A DNA stretch of 64,000 nt from Chlamydomonas sphaeroides (lineage: Eukaryota; Chlorophyta; Chlorophyceae; Chlamydomonadales; Chlamydomonadaceae), in contig BDDC01000383.1 in NCBI GenBank assembly GCA_001662425.1, positions 1 to 64,000 of the forward strand, given 5' to 3'. The translations under genes and the position numbers were made by a program. Positions 43,258 through 55,800 of this stretch are shown in pieces (position 1 is the stretch's first letter; every line of letters begins with the position of its first letter). Under the pieces are notes generated by a model. The model made no database searches and had not been told where the DNA came from. It worked only from the letters and a program-made list of their open reading frames with translations.

Positions 43258-44380
43258 ACAGATGGAGCTCCTTGCGATGGTGGCGTACGTGAGTCTGATC
43301 TTCGTCCTCTTGCTCTGAATGCAACTGCATCGAAAACCATTTATAGCAGGGAGGCCGGTGACGACCGAGACATTGCGGTGTCGTTGTCTGCTATATTCAG
43401 GTGCGCTCGATTGTCCTACTTCTCATAAGATGCTGCTTCGGCACCTTTGCGTGCCACGCCTCGCTCGCAAGGCCCACGTCTACCGCTCGCTATCAGCGGG
43501 CCTCATACATTCATGTCGTCGCTTGCGGCAAGGCGGTTGGTGCTCGTGTTGCCTGGGGGCGCATCCTTGGCCATCCTTGGAGCGGTCTGCACGCGTGCGG
43601 ATGGGCGCTGGCGCAACAGCGCCTGCTTGAGGCTCAGCTCTCCTTTGCGTGTGCTTGACGTTGGCTTTGGCCGTTTATTTCCCTTATGGGGCGGGCTATT
43701 TCCCTGATGGGGCGGGCCTTGATTGGTAGTTTGGCTGGGGACCGTTTGACGCTTTGTCTGTGTCCGTCAGGGGTTGGCGGCGGGCGGGGTCGGCCGGTAG
43801 GCTGCATGGTCATAGCCACCGCATGTGGGGGGGCTCGCGTGTGGGTTGGGTATTGGGTACTGTGATGCGGCCAGCGGGGCTGCTGGGTGCCGCGGTTGCG
43901 GGTGCGGCCGCCGCTGCGCAGCCTGTCGTCGTGTGTCCAGGCGGTGTAGAGCGCCGCGACAGCTTTGGCGTGGGTGGGTGCGCCGGGTATTGCTTGGGGC
44001 TGGGCCCCGGCGTGTTGGGTCGTGCTGTGGCAGCAGCCGGGGCGGCGGCGGCTGGAGTGGCCTTGTGGCTGCGAGGGGGCAGGCCATGCACCTGCGTCGG
44101 ATGTCGGCTGCGTGCTTCTGCTTCTGCGTGCCAGGAGGCCCTCCTGCTTCTTCCTGTTGGGTTTACGAAATGTGCCTGGCTGTCGTCGGGCTGCTGCTGC
44201 TGCTGCTGCTGCTGGGCTGCGTTGGGTTTGTGTGCCCCCGCAGTTAGTTCCGGCCGGGCCGGCGGCGGCCGTCTGGAGAGGCGAGGGGGGCCGCTGGGCG
44301 GGGCCTGGCCTGGGCGTAGGGTGAGGAGCCGTTCGCCATAATAAGCAGCTGCCGTAGGTGCAGGCTCGCTACAATGGTGC

Positions 44381-44385
44381 TGTAA
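44381..44385 (+). terminator. TGTAA poly(A) signal candidate for the EGF/lectin gene
   Basis: The chlorophyte poly(A) motif TGTAA occurs about 1.1 kb after the stop codon. The distance is long but within the usual range for volvocine 3' UTRs. Confidence 0.35.
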
Positions 44386-45669
44386 CCAGCAGCACTCCTG
44401 TGGCTCATTGTCGTCCAATTGGTGCGTACGTACTGCCAAGGGCCCGCGCGTGCTGCCTGCCTGACCTGGCGGCGGAGGCGAGGTGGGTGGCGCAGGCCAT
44501 GTGCCAGGCTTGCTTCGACGCTGCTTGCTTGGGTCGAGGAGCGAGCACAACCAACGCCCAGACAGCAATTACCCAGCATGTGTGTGGCATGTGTTTCAAC
44601 TGTGCCTTTGAAGCAGTGCGCCCTCGCGGGGGAGCGCTTCGGCTGCCAGCAGCAAACCTCAGTCGAGCCCTTGGGGAACCCAGCGTCCGGTGCGTCGCTG
44701 GCCCCTTCTCCCCGCATCTTATCATCTACTTGGTCAGAGTCCCACTGTCCCAGTCCACCTCCCACTCCATATCATCATCGCTGCCGCTCGCGCCGCCTGT
44801 CGGCCTCCAACCTCCGAGTCCTAGGCCAGAGCCCGCGCGTGCCCCAGCAGCAGCCCCGAAAGGCCGCTGCACGTGCACGCGCCGGGTTCGTGCCGGTCCG
44901 TCGCGCGGGGTAAGCCCTCCCCCCGTGGCGTGCCCATGGGCTGTGGGCGGCCGCCGTGCATGGGGCGCGACAGGCCTCAAGCGCTCTAGCAAAGGTGGGC
45001 GCGCGCTCGCCGGTGAGTGGTCTATGACCGTTATTGTATACGAGGGCCACGCAGCACGCACCCATTGCTTGCTTGGCGGGAAGGAGGCCGCGGCTCCCGA
45101 GCGTGAGGAGGTGGACACCCTTGGGGGCTGGTGCTCAGGGTTTTGGGTGGCTCGCAGGGAGTGTGTGCCGCATCGCACTGCAGGAATCTCGTCGTCGGTG
45201 GTTGCCGCCTCGAAGCAGTCGAAGGTGGGGAGGACTTGCCCGTGCATGGGGCAGGGGGCCTGGAGGAGGTGTAGCGCAGGGGGGCGCACGCACTGGGCCC
45301 GGCTGAGTTGGGCTGCGGTGGAGGGCTGGCCGTACGCTGGCGGCTACCGTGACAGTGCTGCCGCACTTGCGCTTCAGGGCAGTGGTGTCAAGGAGGAGGA
45401 GGCCGCCGTCTGCCGGTCTAGACGCTGCGGGAGGGCAGAGGTGTACGCCTGCTGGCTGGTTTGGTCGGACGGAGCCCTATTTAGGGAGCGCCTGACAGGG
45501 CTTCGCGGTGAAGAATACAGCAGGTATCGGGCACGCAACATTCTTTGCTGGTGTTGAGGATGAGGCCGCCCCGCCGCGTGCACGAATGGCTTTGTCCGGC
45601 CTGGACTCGGATGCCTGGTGCGCAGCCAGTCGGCATGTTGGCGAGGTCGTCGGTGCGTGCATGCACTAG

Positions 45670-45674
45670 TTACA
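45670..45674 (-). terminator. TGTAA poly(A) signal candidate for the gene at 45950-47660
   Basis: TTACA on the plus strand (TGTAA on the minus strand) lies about 280 bases downstream of the stop codon at 45950. Confidence 0.4.
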
Positions 45675-45949
45675 CCCTGGGAGCCCAGTTGACACCTGAA
45701 CATGCTGTGCCGCGTGTGGGCTTTTGTTCTAACTAACACTTGAACATACAGATTGTGCTACTTCGAACCGCTCGTGCCCCTAGAGGGGCGAGCCAACATA
45801 CTGCGTCGAAGCAACCGCCAACGAGGGGCGATGCGTCTTGCGTGTGGATCACAATCATAAAATCTATTGTTGCATCTTGCCAGGGGCGCGGCACACTTCG
45901 CTCGGCGTACCGTGGACTGCCTGAGCCCTGCTTGGCGCTGGGACCCGGG

Positions 45950-47660
45950 TCACGCGGGGCGGCGAGCCACGGGTGGCGGCAACGCAGCGTTCTGCATCAC
46001 CGCGGCCGCCACCTGCGCCTCCAGCTCCGCCGCCTCCGCTCGCGTCGTCGCCAGCTGGGCGCGAAGGCCCGCCGCCGCCGCCATCTCCGCCTGCAGCGCA
46101 CCCACCTCCGATCGCAGGCCCGCCGCCTCTGCCCTGACGGCCGCCGCCGCCACCACCTGTCCCTGCAGCGCACCCACCTCTGCCCGCAGCGCCGTGGCCT
46201 CGGCTGCGGCGGCCGCGGCCTGCCCGCGCAGGCCCGCCGCCTCTGCCCTGACGGCCGCCGCCGCCGCCACCTCGGCCCGCAGCGCACCCAGCTCAGCCAG
46301 CAGCGCCGCCTCGCGAGCGCACCACACGCCATCAGGCCACGGGCCCTGGGCGCCGGGCCTCGACCCAGCCCGGGGAGCGTCGGAGGTGGCTCCGGGCGTG
46401 CCGGCCGGGGCGCTGGCGGCGGCGGCGGCGGCGGCGGCGACGACAACCAGTGCACCCGCGGCCGCCATGGGGCCGCAGCCGCCGCTGGGGCCTACGCGGC
46501 GGGCGGCGGCTGCCGTCCTCTTGGGTTGGCGGCGCGACACGGCACACGGGCGGCAGCAGGGGGTGTTGGCTCAGGTACAACGCCACCCGGTGCCTCACCT
46601 CGGCCATGACGTCAGCACGCCCCACCCCATGCGTCGTCCCACCTGCCGCTTGGCTGCGGGCGCCGCCGCCGCCCAACGCCGCCCTGCCTCATCGTCGCCG
46701 CCACCCTGCTGCTCCTCCTCCGGCTCCTCGCTCCCCTGACGCGCGCCTCCGCCCGCCGCCTCCGCCTCCACGCCGGCGGCCACCGCGGCCTCGCCCTGCC
46801 CGTCCCAGCGCGGCTGCGGGTCGCCTCCGTCGCCGAGCTCGCCCTCCGCCTCCTCACCATCCGCCTCCTCGCCCTGGCCCTCGCCGCCATCCCAGGCCTC
46901 TCCGTCGCTGCTGTCGCGTTCGTCGCCGCTGCGCGCCCCTCCCACCGCACTGCCGTGCGCGCCGCCCTCGTCGCCGCTGCCTCCCCCGCAGCCGTCGCCG
47001 CCGCCGTCCTCGCCGCCATCACCACTGGCGTCCCTGCCGTGAGCAGCAAAGAGCCCCGGAGCGTGGGCCGCGTGGGCGGCCTGAGCAGCCGGCGCAGCGG
47101 CCGCTGCGTCGCCGGCGGCGGTTGTGCGGGGCCGTCGACGTGCAGGCGAGGGGGCACGCGGCACCCCGGGCCGTTGATGGTCCGCATGAACTTGATGTCG
47201 TCATCATAGCACGTGAGCGCGCGCCGCAGCATGGCATCGTACGCCCGCCAGTCCTGCGTACGGCAGCAGGGTGAGCGGGTTGAGGCAGCCAAGGAAGGGA
47301 GGCACGGGGGAGAGGTTGCAGGGCCTTGCAAGGCACGGACGACAGGCCGGCTGGTGCGCAACGGGAGCGCTGACCCTCGGTTGCGCCAAGGATAAGTAGA
47401 AGGTCCGGCTCCTAGTGACGGTGATGTGCTGCAGATCGGCGTGGTGAAAGGCCAGGCGCAGCTCGGGAAGCTTGCTGTTGTAGTCCTCCAGCATGCACAG
47501 CGGCTCGTTGGGTCTGACCTTGACATGGCTGCGGGGTTGTGAGGGCCGTGGACTCGATTCTTTGGGCGAAGCCCCCGCCGCCCAGCAATGCAGCGCAGTG
47601 GCTAGTGGGACGGAGCAACTCTGACAACCTTACAGCACGGGATTGTTCCACAGGCAACAT
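45950..47660 (-). CDS. Tandem paralog A, unrecognised family with Ala-rich coiled coil
   Basis: I do not recognise the family. Minus-strand exons 47660-47629, 47528-47375, 47253-47140, 47080-46643 and 46519-45950 join in phase (435 residues). N-terminal block: EDYNSKLPELRLAFHHADLQ; second block: DAMLRRALTCYDDDIKFMRT then INGPGCRVPP; then an acidic Gly/Ala/Asp/Glu-rich linker ending AAPAAKRQ; finally a heptad-like Ala/Leu/Glu/Arg coiled coil (REAALLAELGALRAEVAAAA, repeated) to the stop. Paralog B at 49511-51514 shares all blocks and the intron positions. The first exon differs: ATG 47660 gives a short N-terminus, while a region resembling paralog B's exon 1 further upstream (47743 down) contains TAA at 47702-47704. 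So the 5' end may have been remodelled. Confidence 0.65.
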
Positions 47661-49510
47661 AGTTTCGCTGGCAGATACTCCTTCACAAGCTTCCGTTTGA
47701 ATTAACAGATGAAGAACAGATAGTTGCCGCTGTCATAAGCCATGGCAGTGCGCGTATGTGGCAGCTGTCCGCGACAGCCGCGGTCAACATCAACGAATCT
47801 AAAATCAACTCTGACACAGCAGCTGCCGCCATATATGCATAATATGATGTTTAACACGCCATCGCGGCTCCGTTCGGCAATCGCAATGAACCGACCACGA
47901 ACCCAGCGACCCTCCTGCTCTGCCGTGTGCTCTCGTGTGCTCTGCCCGCCGTTTGCGGCACGCCCACTTAGAACCCAAGATTCCCGGTGCCGTGTGGGCA
48001 CTCCACGCATCCATCACCTGGTCCTCGCGGGGGAACCGCCGTTCCTCACATTCAAATACGCGTGCGGCGAGTGCACGTGCATGTTCCCGGAGGTTTAGAA
48101 GGGAGGGCGAGGAACTGCCCGCACGTCGCCTGCGGTCTGTGGCGGGAGGCGTAGCAACCTGAGAAGGTGCACGCGCTATACGACCCTATGGCGCGTGTTT
48201 TGCGCACAGTTGATAGTGTGGATTTTACGGCTGGGGCTGCGTGCCTTTCGCCGGCGGCATGGGGAGGCGTTGGATGCAGTACAAGTGACACTTAGGGCGG
48301 GGCCTCTGCCCGCTATTTGCCCAGGCCCCATGCCGAACCCCACCCATCAAGGGCAAGCCGTGCGCCTCACAACCGTGATCATCTTTATTGCAATAGCCGC
48401 AGCCGCTGATAAGTCGCCGCGGTGCTGGGCTCGCTGTGGTGCGACGTGGTGCTGCAGCCCGGCGCTGCTGAGCCCTGCCGCGATGTGCCACAGGGCTGCC
48501 CTTTACTAGCCCTGCCTGCTACGCGCCTGCTCTGAACCCACCAACGGACGGGGGGACTGGATGCACCCCTGCTGGCGGCAACACACCTCAGGCTCCACTG
48601 CTTCCACCTAAAAGCCCTGCCTCACTCGGTCGCGCCCAGGCCCAACCTCTCTGGCGCCCAGGCCCCACACCTCTGAGGTGGGTAATGAGCCCGGGCCTCC
48701 CGGGGCCTTCTGCTCTCCCGCGCCCCTCCCGGCCCCCACCCCTACCGCCACATACCGGCCGCCACACCAACACGCACTGATCTCCGTCAAGCATTCACAA
48801 TGGGCGCCGCACGTCGACCCAGCTTCACGCGCCTGCACGCGCCCACGGCGCGTAGCCGATGCGCCACGCAGGAGCCGATGCGCCAACGGACGCACACCCA
48901 ACCACCCATACGCGCCTGGCCATCGCACAGCTAGTCGACATGGCGCAGCGCAGGACCGCACATCAACAGACACCCGGACATGAGCAACGTATCAAGAAAC
49001 GTATCAAGGCATCCCTGCTTGCCTGTTACGCAAGGCCAACGCGCCACCACCACCACCAATGTGCCGCGTGCATGTTGCTCTTCCACTTTCCTCATGAGTA
49101 AACACACCTTCCGCTGCCGTAGGTGCGCCCCCCTTCGGCCCCCAACCTGCCACGGTCCAACTAGGTGAAGGACAGGCCTTCCGCCTCGCGCCTACCCGTA
49201 TACTATGCGGGTAACGCGCCAAGACGGCCCATGCACACGCGCACACACAGCCTGCCGCCGCCGCCCTCCTGCTGGCCTCCGGCCGTGAGCCCCGCCACAC
49301 TGGCCTCGACACACAGGCACCAACACCCGGCATGGTCAAAGCGTGGCCTAAGCATGGTCCCAGCATGGTCCAGGTGTGACCGCGACTGAGACGTCCCTGC
49401 TGCCCACACTGCATCTACGAGCGGACACCTGCTGCATTCAACAAGCCTACACCTGCTGTGCTACACCAGCCCTACACCTGCTGTGCTGAGTAAGCCTGCT
49501 GGCATGCCGG
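47661..49510. other. Intergenic between the tandem paralogs
   Basis: A TATA-like ATATATGCAT at 47831-47840 sits about 170 bases upstream of paralog A's start on the minus strand. No further gene was recognised, and there are no internal remnants of a third paralog that I can see. Confidence 0.5.
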
Positions 49511-51514
49511 TCAAGCGCGGCCCTGCAGCGCGGGCGCTAGCCGCATCCCAGCGCCGGCCTCCGCGCCGGCCAGCTGAGCCTTGAGCTCCGCTGCCTCCGC
49601 CTGCGCCGCCGCCAGCTGCGCCCGCAGGCCCGCCGCCTCCGACCATAGCGACGCCGCTGCCGCCACCTCGGCCCGCAGTGCGCCTAATTCCGCCAGCAGC
49701 GCCGCCTCGCGAGCGCGCCACGCGGCATTGCCAGCAGTGGCGGGCCGCGTGATTGCGTCAGCGCCGGCGGCACTCCGTGCGGCCAGGCGACTGGCCGCGG
49801 CGCCGGCGGCTGTGCTGGGCGGGGCGTGGGCGCCGGGCGCATCGCCGAAAGCACCATGGCGCCGGCGGCCGCAGCCGGCGTGGCACAGCCGGCGGGGCTG
49901 GCACTGGCAGAGGCCGTTCTCTGGGGGACGAGGGTGTGGGCCATGGGAGGACGGCGACGCGCTGAGTTCAGGGTGGTGCGTACCATCAGCCATCAGCCGC
50001 AAGGCGCCCAAGGCGGGCGCACAGGGGTCGGGGCTGCGTTGAAGGCCTCGAGCCTTTGGGGGCCCCTCCCTCGGCGGTCACAGCAAGAAGATGGCAGCCC
50101 CGCAGCGCCACTTGCGCCCGCGTTTCCTCACGCTTCCGTACCTGCCACTTGGCAGAGGGCGCCGCCTCCACCGGCCGCTGCTGCCGCTCCAGGCCAGCGG
50201 CAAACTCCGCAAGCTCAGCCGCCTGCGCCTCCTCTGCCTGCGCCTGCTGCTCCGCCTGCTCGCCGCCATCCACGTTATCAACCTCCATGCCAGCCACCAC
50301 CGCCGCCTCGCCCGCGGGCGCCTGACCCAGCCCCTCGCCCCGCTCCGCCGCAGCCCCAGCCGCCGCCTCCACCTTGTCGCCACCGGCAGCACCGCTCTGC
50401 TCGCGCTCGGCCTGGCTCGCCTGCGCCTGCTCCCCGCCCTCGGCCGCCTTCACGCCTGGCGCCTCGCCCTCCTCGCGCTCCTCGCTGCCCGCGCCCTCCT
50501 CGGCACTGCCTACCGCAGCCGTCGCCTGCGCCGCTGCCACGGCCGCGCTCGCCACCCCTGCCGCCCTCACCAGCCGCCGCCGGCTGCTCCTCGCCGCTGC
50601 CGGCGCCTCCACTCCCTGCCCGCTGCTCGGCCGGGGGCAGGGCCAGCGGCCCGGCCTCCGCCCCAGCTTCGGGCTCGCCTTCGCCGACCTGCTCCTCGGC
50701 CTCTTCCTCGCGCTTCTGCTGCTCACGCGCAAGGCGCAGCAGTTCACGCTTTTCGCGCTCTTGCGCGACGTGGCCGACAAAGGGCGGGTAGGAAAGGCAG
50801 CCTGGGCCCTTGACGAAGGTGACGAAGCTCTTGAAGTCCTCGTAGGTGCGCAGCGCGCCCTTCAGCATGGCGTTGATGCGCAGGCTGTCCTGCAGGGGTG
50901 GGAAATGAGGGGGCGCGAGGGCCAACGACCGTCTGGCATCACGGAAGAGACGCAGCCGTTCAAATGCGCGACGTGAAGTCGAACGGCAGCAGGGGTGAAC
51001 CCCTGAACGGCAGACAAAGTCGCGGGAGGTCGCAGCGGGACCTGGGGAAGATGCGCTTTGGCGAACTTGCGCTTCTTGTGAAGATGTCAGCAGAGAAAGA
51101 CAGGTGCATTACAACCCCTAGATGGAAAAAGGCACGCACCGCTGGGTAGGGGCCGTGCGCGCCGTAGCTGGGGCCGACGGGAATGTCGATGGGCTGCAGG
51201 TCGGCGTGTGGTAATGCGGCACGCAGCTCCTCGAGCTTCTCATTGTACGTGTCAACACGGCCAACCCAGTTGCTGAAGACAGGGTACTTGTCCAAGCCCC
51301 TGCAAAGTGATGATGGCACAAAGCAACGTGGCGGGTTCGTGCTCGACGTTGCCACTGCCCGGCCCGTAACGCCCCGGACTCACCACCTCAGCGGCACGTT
51401 GGCGCGAAACGAAATCCGCATACTTTCCACGCTGTGATTCTTTCTATTGCGGACAGTATAGATGAAGTAGTCTTCCGGCCGCGGGCCGAACTGTGGGGCC
51501 TCGTTGCGCTGCAT
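49511..51514 (-). CDS. Tandem paralog B, unrecognised family with Glu/Ala-rich linker and coiled coil
   Basis: Same family as 45950-47660, function unknown. Minus-strand exons 51514-51387, 51299-51140, 50889-50571, 50509-50142 and 49903-49511 sum to 1,368 bases (455 residues). Start MQRNEAPQFGPRPEDYFIYT; then NWVGRVDTYNEKLEELRAAL with PHADLQPIDI; DSLRINAMLKGALRTYEDFK with FVKGPGC; a long Arg/Lys/Glu helix (AQEREKRELLRLAREQQKRE); a Glu/Ala/Gln-rich linker ending AAPSAKWQ; and a C-terminal coiled coil (REAALLAELGALRAEVAAAA). The third intron is only 61 bases. The last acceptor was placed at 49904 because the homologous acceptor at 49921 would break the frame. No signal peptide or membrane segment was seen, so it is probably intracellular. 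Confidence 0.72.
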
Positions 51515-51703
51515 TGGTCGACTGGAGGCGACTGCATCTCTATAGGGACCGCGGAAGAGTCGATCGGCGCCGACGGAGCCGTGGCGTGATTGAATGGACG
51601 CGCCCGCAGCGACAGCTTTCGCCAGAGCTCGAATGGCAAATGCGCTTGATCAATTTTTACTCGGTATGCAGGTACAGCGACCAGACTCACAAGGTTGCTC
51701 GCC

Positions 51704-51713
51704 ATATTTAAAT
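51704..51713 (-). promoter_or_regulatory. TATA-like box upstream of paralog B
   Basis: TTAAATATGG on the minus strand, about 190 bases upstream of the start codon at 51514, in an otherwise GC-rich region. Confidence 0.35.
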
Positions 51714-52204
51714 CGCCGCGAAACAGCCCTTCACAGCGCGCCGTACGGCCATATCGGGCAGGACCAGACACGAGCCCTTGGTCGCTTCTCGTCGCTTAGC
51801 CGGTTGTCAACTGCCTGTACGATTACGTTGGCGTTCAGGCGCCAGCCGCACCACTGCCCCCTGGACCCTTGGGCCAGCCATGCGCTGCCACGCTGCCTCA
51901 GGCCCTGTGGGGCTGCCCTCCATTGCCCTCCGCTCCAGCAGCAGAGGTGACACAAGGGCAAAACGCCATGCGCCGCTGCTCCAGTGCGGCCGCTCCCAAC
52001 AACCGTTCCCCCGTGAGCTCACACCGCATTGCCCAACACGCGCGAGCAGGAGCCTTACACGCGACTGCCCCTAGCTTGGACCCAGCACACTTCTACTTCT
52101 ACGGGCACTCGGCTTCACAACAACGTCATCTGATCTGGGGCCGCGAACGGTCCACCTCAACCGCAGCACAAGTCGCAAGTGCGGCATTGCCACGGCAGCG
52201 CGCT

Positions 52205-52334
52205 CACCAGCACACACACGCGGGTCGTGCTACAACATGTTCCTACTTCGCAACACACGCGTTACCAGCACCCAGAGCGTGGCGCGCTGGGGGGGTGTTA
52301 CTCTCTGTTACCTAGAAATGAAGACACGCAAACA
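52205..52334. repeat. Dispersed repeat (TGTTACCTAG...GAACACAC family)
   Basis: Related to 23200-23340 (shared order: GCGGGTCGTGCT, ACATGTT, ACCAATACCCAG-like, then CTCTCTGTTACCTAG and GAA-CACAC). Shorter pieces occur at 23043-23090 and 38946-38985, and inverted at about 39990-40045 (GTGTTGCGAAATAGGAACAT). It is not part of any exon. Class unknown. Confidence 0.6.
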
Positions 52335-52356
52335 CACTCGGGCACGCGTCCGGCAG

Positions 52357-52361
52357 TTACA
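52357..52361 (-). terminator. TGTAA poly(A) signal candidate for the CLC gene
   Basis: TTACA on the plus strand, about 440 bases downstream of the CLC stop at 52801-52803. Confidence 0.35.
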
Positions 52362-52800
52362 AGGCCAACGCGCTTAGGCCTGCACACCGTTGCCCCCCAG
52401 GCCCCAACGGCCTGGGGGCCCGTGATGTCAGCAACAGCGAGCCCGGCTGTACATACGGTACGGATCTGGGGCTGGCGTGGCGCGCACCAAGGGCAATCAT
52501 CACGAAGTCAAGGACCACAGGCACACGGTCGCGCTACTACAGCGCAAGCACAAGCTGCTGTCGGCGCTCAGGCAAGGACTCGCCCTTAACCAACACCTGC
52601 AAGGTTGGCTTGGGCGCATGCCGCAGGGTGCAAGCATACCCTGCGGCAGCCCAAGGAGCTGTCGCGCCGCCACACAAGCAGGCAGCACGCGGCCAGCAGC
52701 ACCGTGGCCCCTGCCCTCATCAGCGACATGCGGACCCCACCAGCCCTTAATGCGCCAACGGCTGGCGGCGCCAGCAACGGCAGCGGGCGCGACGACGGCG

Positions 52801-55800
52801 CTACCCGACGTTCCGGAAAGAGCGTCCGGCGCTGGGGTCCCATCGGCCGCCCGCCGACCGTGCCTCCGCGCGAAGGTCTAGGCTGCCGCCGCGCCGCGCC
52901 GCCATGATTGAAGTCGGTGGCGGCGGCGGCGCCGCCGCCTCCATCCGCGGCATGGCAGCTGACGACGGCGCCAGGAACGTGGCCGCTAGCAGGTCCTCCG
53001 GGACAGGCACCGGCGGCGCCGCCGCTGCCTCGGGCGCCGCCGCTGACGGCAAATCAACTAGTCCGACGGCGCCGGGCGACGGCGACGTCGGCCGCGTCGG
53101 CACAAGCGGCGGTGCCGCCGTCGCCGCCGCCGGCGACGACGGCCGCAGAAGCTCCTGCAGCTCTTGCCACACCCGCTGCGTCGGTGCCAGGAGGCCGCCG
53201 CCGCTCGCGACGGCGGCGGCGGGGGTGGTGGCGGTGGTGGCGGTGGTGGAGCCGCGACCGAGCTCGCCGCTGCGGCGGCGCCGCTGCAACATGCCCAGGC
53301 GGCCATACGACGGCAGCGACAGCGGCGCCGCCGACGCCGACGCCAACGATGGCATGCTGCCGCTGGCGAGACGCGGCGGTGGCGGCGCCTCAACGTCGTC
53401 AGCGGCGGCGGCGCCGCCGCCGCCGGCATCGTCAGGCGACCTGGCGACAAGGCCAGAGGCAAGGGCCGCCAGCGGCGCCAAACCAACGGGTGTCTGGCGG
53501 CGAGACACCGCCGGCGACGATGCCCCGTCGGCTGCGCCGTACAGCAGCGCGGTGTACGGCATGGCCAGCGGCATGACAGGTAACGCCGGCGCCTGTACGG
53601 CAGGCAGCTGCGCGGACGGCGCCTCCGCCGCCGCGGCCCCGCCGCCGTCCTCGTGCATCACCATTGCACGCACGCGACGGCGCAGGCCGCTGCCGCCGCC
53701 GCCGTCGCCGCCGTCGCCACCACCGCTGCTGACGGCATGCGTCCGGCGCACGGACCTGACGACAGCGCCGCTGGCGGCGCCGCCGTCGCCGCTGAGCCGT
53801 TCCTGCCCCGGCGGCCTCGAGGCGGAGGGCGAGGGCGATCGCGGCGTCGCGCCGGCGGCCGCGAATCCCCTGCCGTCACCTGAAACGCCGGCAACGCGCG
53901 ACACGCCAGCGCCGCCGGCTGCCGCCGCCGAGCCTGCCGCAGCGCTGCCGCTGGCCGACGGGGCATTGCTCAGCGGCGGCCGGGGCGCCGCCGCCGCCAG
54001 CTCCGCCCCCAACGCCGTCGGCGGCCGCGAGCCGCGCCCTGGCGGCACCTCCCACAGCTCCGCCTCCGCATCCTCGCCGACCACCCCCGACGCCCCCACC
54101 GCAATGCCGTCATGCTCATCGGCAAACAGCCCGGCACCCTCCGCGTCGGCGCTGCCGCCAAGCCACCCCTCCGCGCTGCCGCCGCCGCTGCCGCTGCCTT
54201 CTTCCTCGCCCTCCTCCTCGCCCTCCGCCAGCCCCGGCCACACCGCCAGGCCAGACGGCGCCTCGCCCCTCCGCCTCCACTCCCGCTCCTGCCCATGCGC
54301 CCCCGCCCCCGGCCCCGGCCCGGCGGCGCCCAGCGCCGCCGCCAGCGCGGCCTGCTCCCGCGCCGCCAGCGCATGCGCGGTGGTGTAGGCCTTGGCGGGC
54401 GCGATGTCGGCGCGCGTGATAAGTCCCACCACGGGCAGCGCGGGCGCGATGACGAGCAGGTGGTGCAGGCCCAGGCCGCGGAAGAGGCGGTAGGTGCGGG
54501 CCAGGGAGGCGGTGGCGGGCACCACGTAGGGCACGCGCTGTGCGAGGGGAGGAGGAGGGGAGGGGTTTGGGCTGGGTTTGGGCTGAATTTGGGTGGGGTC
54601 GTGCCCGCGCTTGCTGCGGCTGGCACACCGTACACCGTACGACGGCGTGCGCTCGTCCCTGCCGTACAAGCGTACATGCGGTACCGCACCTGCATGTAGT
54701 GCCGCAGGTCCAGCGCCACCTCCAGGTCTGCGGCCGTCAGCCGGCCGAACAGCGCCTCCTCCGCGGTGCGGTCCGCGGGGGCCTTGGCCGGGTAGTTGTC
54801 CACCGCCTGCAGCAGCCTGGGCCGGAGGGAGGGGTGTCCGGTGTTGGGTGGCAGAGGGAAGGGAAGGGAGGGAGAGGGGCTGGCAGGCCAGCGTACGGAA
54901 GGTGGGGAGACTCGGTTGCTGACGGTTGCGTGTGTGCTCACGAGCGACCGGCCGGGCACGGAGCAGGTCTGTGCTAGGAGTGTTCGGCCGCTGCCCGGCA
55001 GCGCGCGCTGCGTGCCAAACCCCAGCGGCCCCTCACTTGGCGGCCTTGTGGCGACTCATGGCGGCGCGGCGGCCGCCCAGGAACGCCGCCGGTTCGCCGT
55101 TAACGGTGGCGGCGGCGGCGGCGTCGCCGGCGCTGTCCCCGCTGCCGTCGACGTCACCGTCCGAAGTCGCGGCGCCGCCGGCGTGGCGGTGGCGATGCCG
55201 CCGCCGCCAGGGCCAGCCGCCGCCGCCGGCGGTGGCCGCGGAGGTGGCGGAGCTTATGCTGGCGGCGCTGGCGGTGCGGCCGCCCGAGGTCGCGAGCTCC
55301 AATCGCATCTCCAGCAGCTTCAGCAGGATGGTGCGGCTGATCATGCCAACAATCACGCCCGTCGTGCCGCCGTGCGCCTCCGCGGGCGCAGCCGCCGACG
55401 CCGCCGCTGCGCCGCTGGGGTCGGCCGCCGCACCGGCGGGCGCCGCCGCTGGGCTGCTGGGAAGCGGACCAGACGACACTGCCGGGCCTGCTGACGTCGT
55501 GGGCGCCAAGACGATGCCGATACCGTTGGTGCCCAGGGAGCCGGAGGCGGGCGTTGCAGCTGGCGCAACGTCGCCGTCGCCGCTAGCTCCCCGCAGCTGC
55601 GGCGGCGCCGACGGCGTCAGCGCGGCGGCGGGCTTCGCCGTCGCAAACGCCGACAGCTGTGTCAACCGGCCGCCGCCTGGCGGATCAGACGGCGGCAGCG
55701 GCGGTGGCGGCGGGGGCGGCAGCGGCGCCGCTGGTGGCGGCGGCAACACGTCGCCGCCGGGTGCAGACCCAGGCTGAGGGTACCGCGGCGGCAGCGGCGG

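Larger units (their letters stand above)
43258..45949. other. 3' UTR of the EGF/lectin gene and intergenic region
   Basis: No further gene seen. A (CTG)n run lies at about 44196-44216. Open frames such as 43754-44341 lack domain character. Confidence 0.5.
51515..52800. other. Intergenic between paralog B and the CLC gene
   Basis: Holds paralog B's promoter region and the CLC 3' UTR, plus a dispersed repeat at about 52205-52334. No gene was recognised. Confidence 0.5.

Noticed and set aside
43754..44341. 195-codon plus-strand frame with hydrophobic Ala/Cys runs as a membrane protein
   Set aside because: It lies in the probable 3' UTR of the EGF/lectin gene, the runs come from GCT/TGC repeats, and no family resemblance was found.
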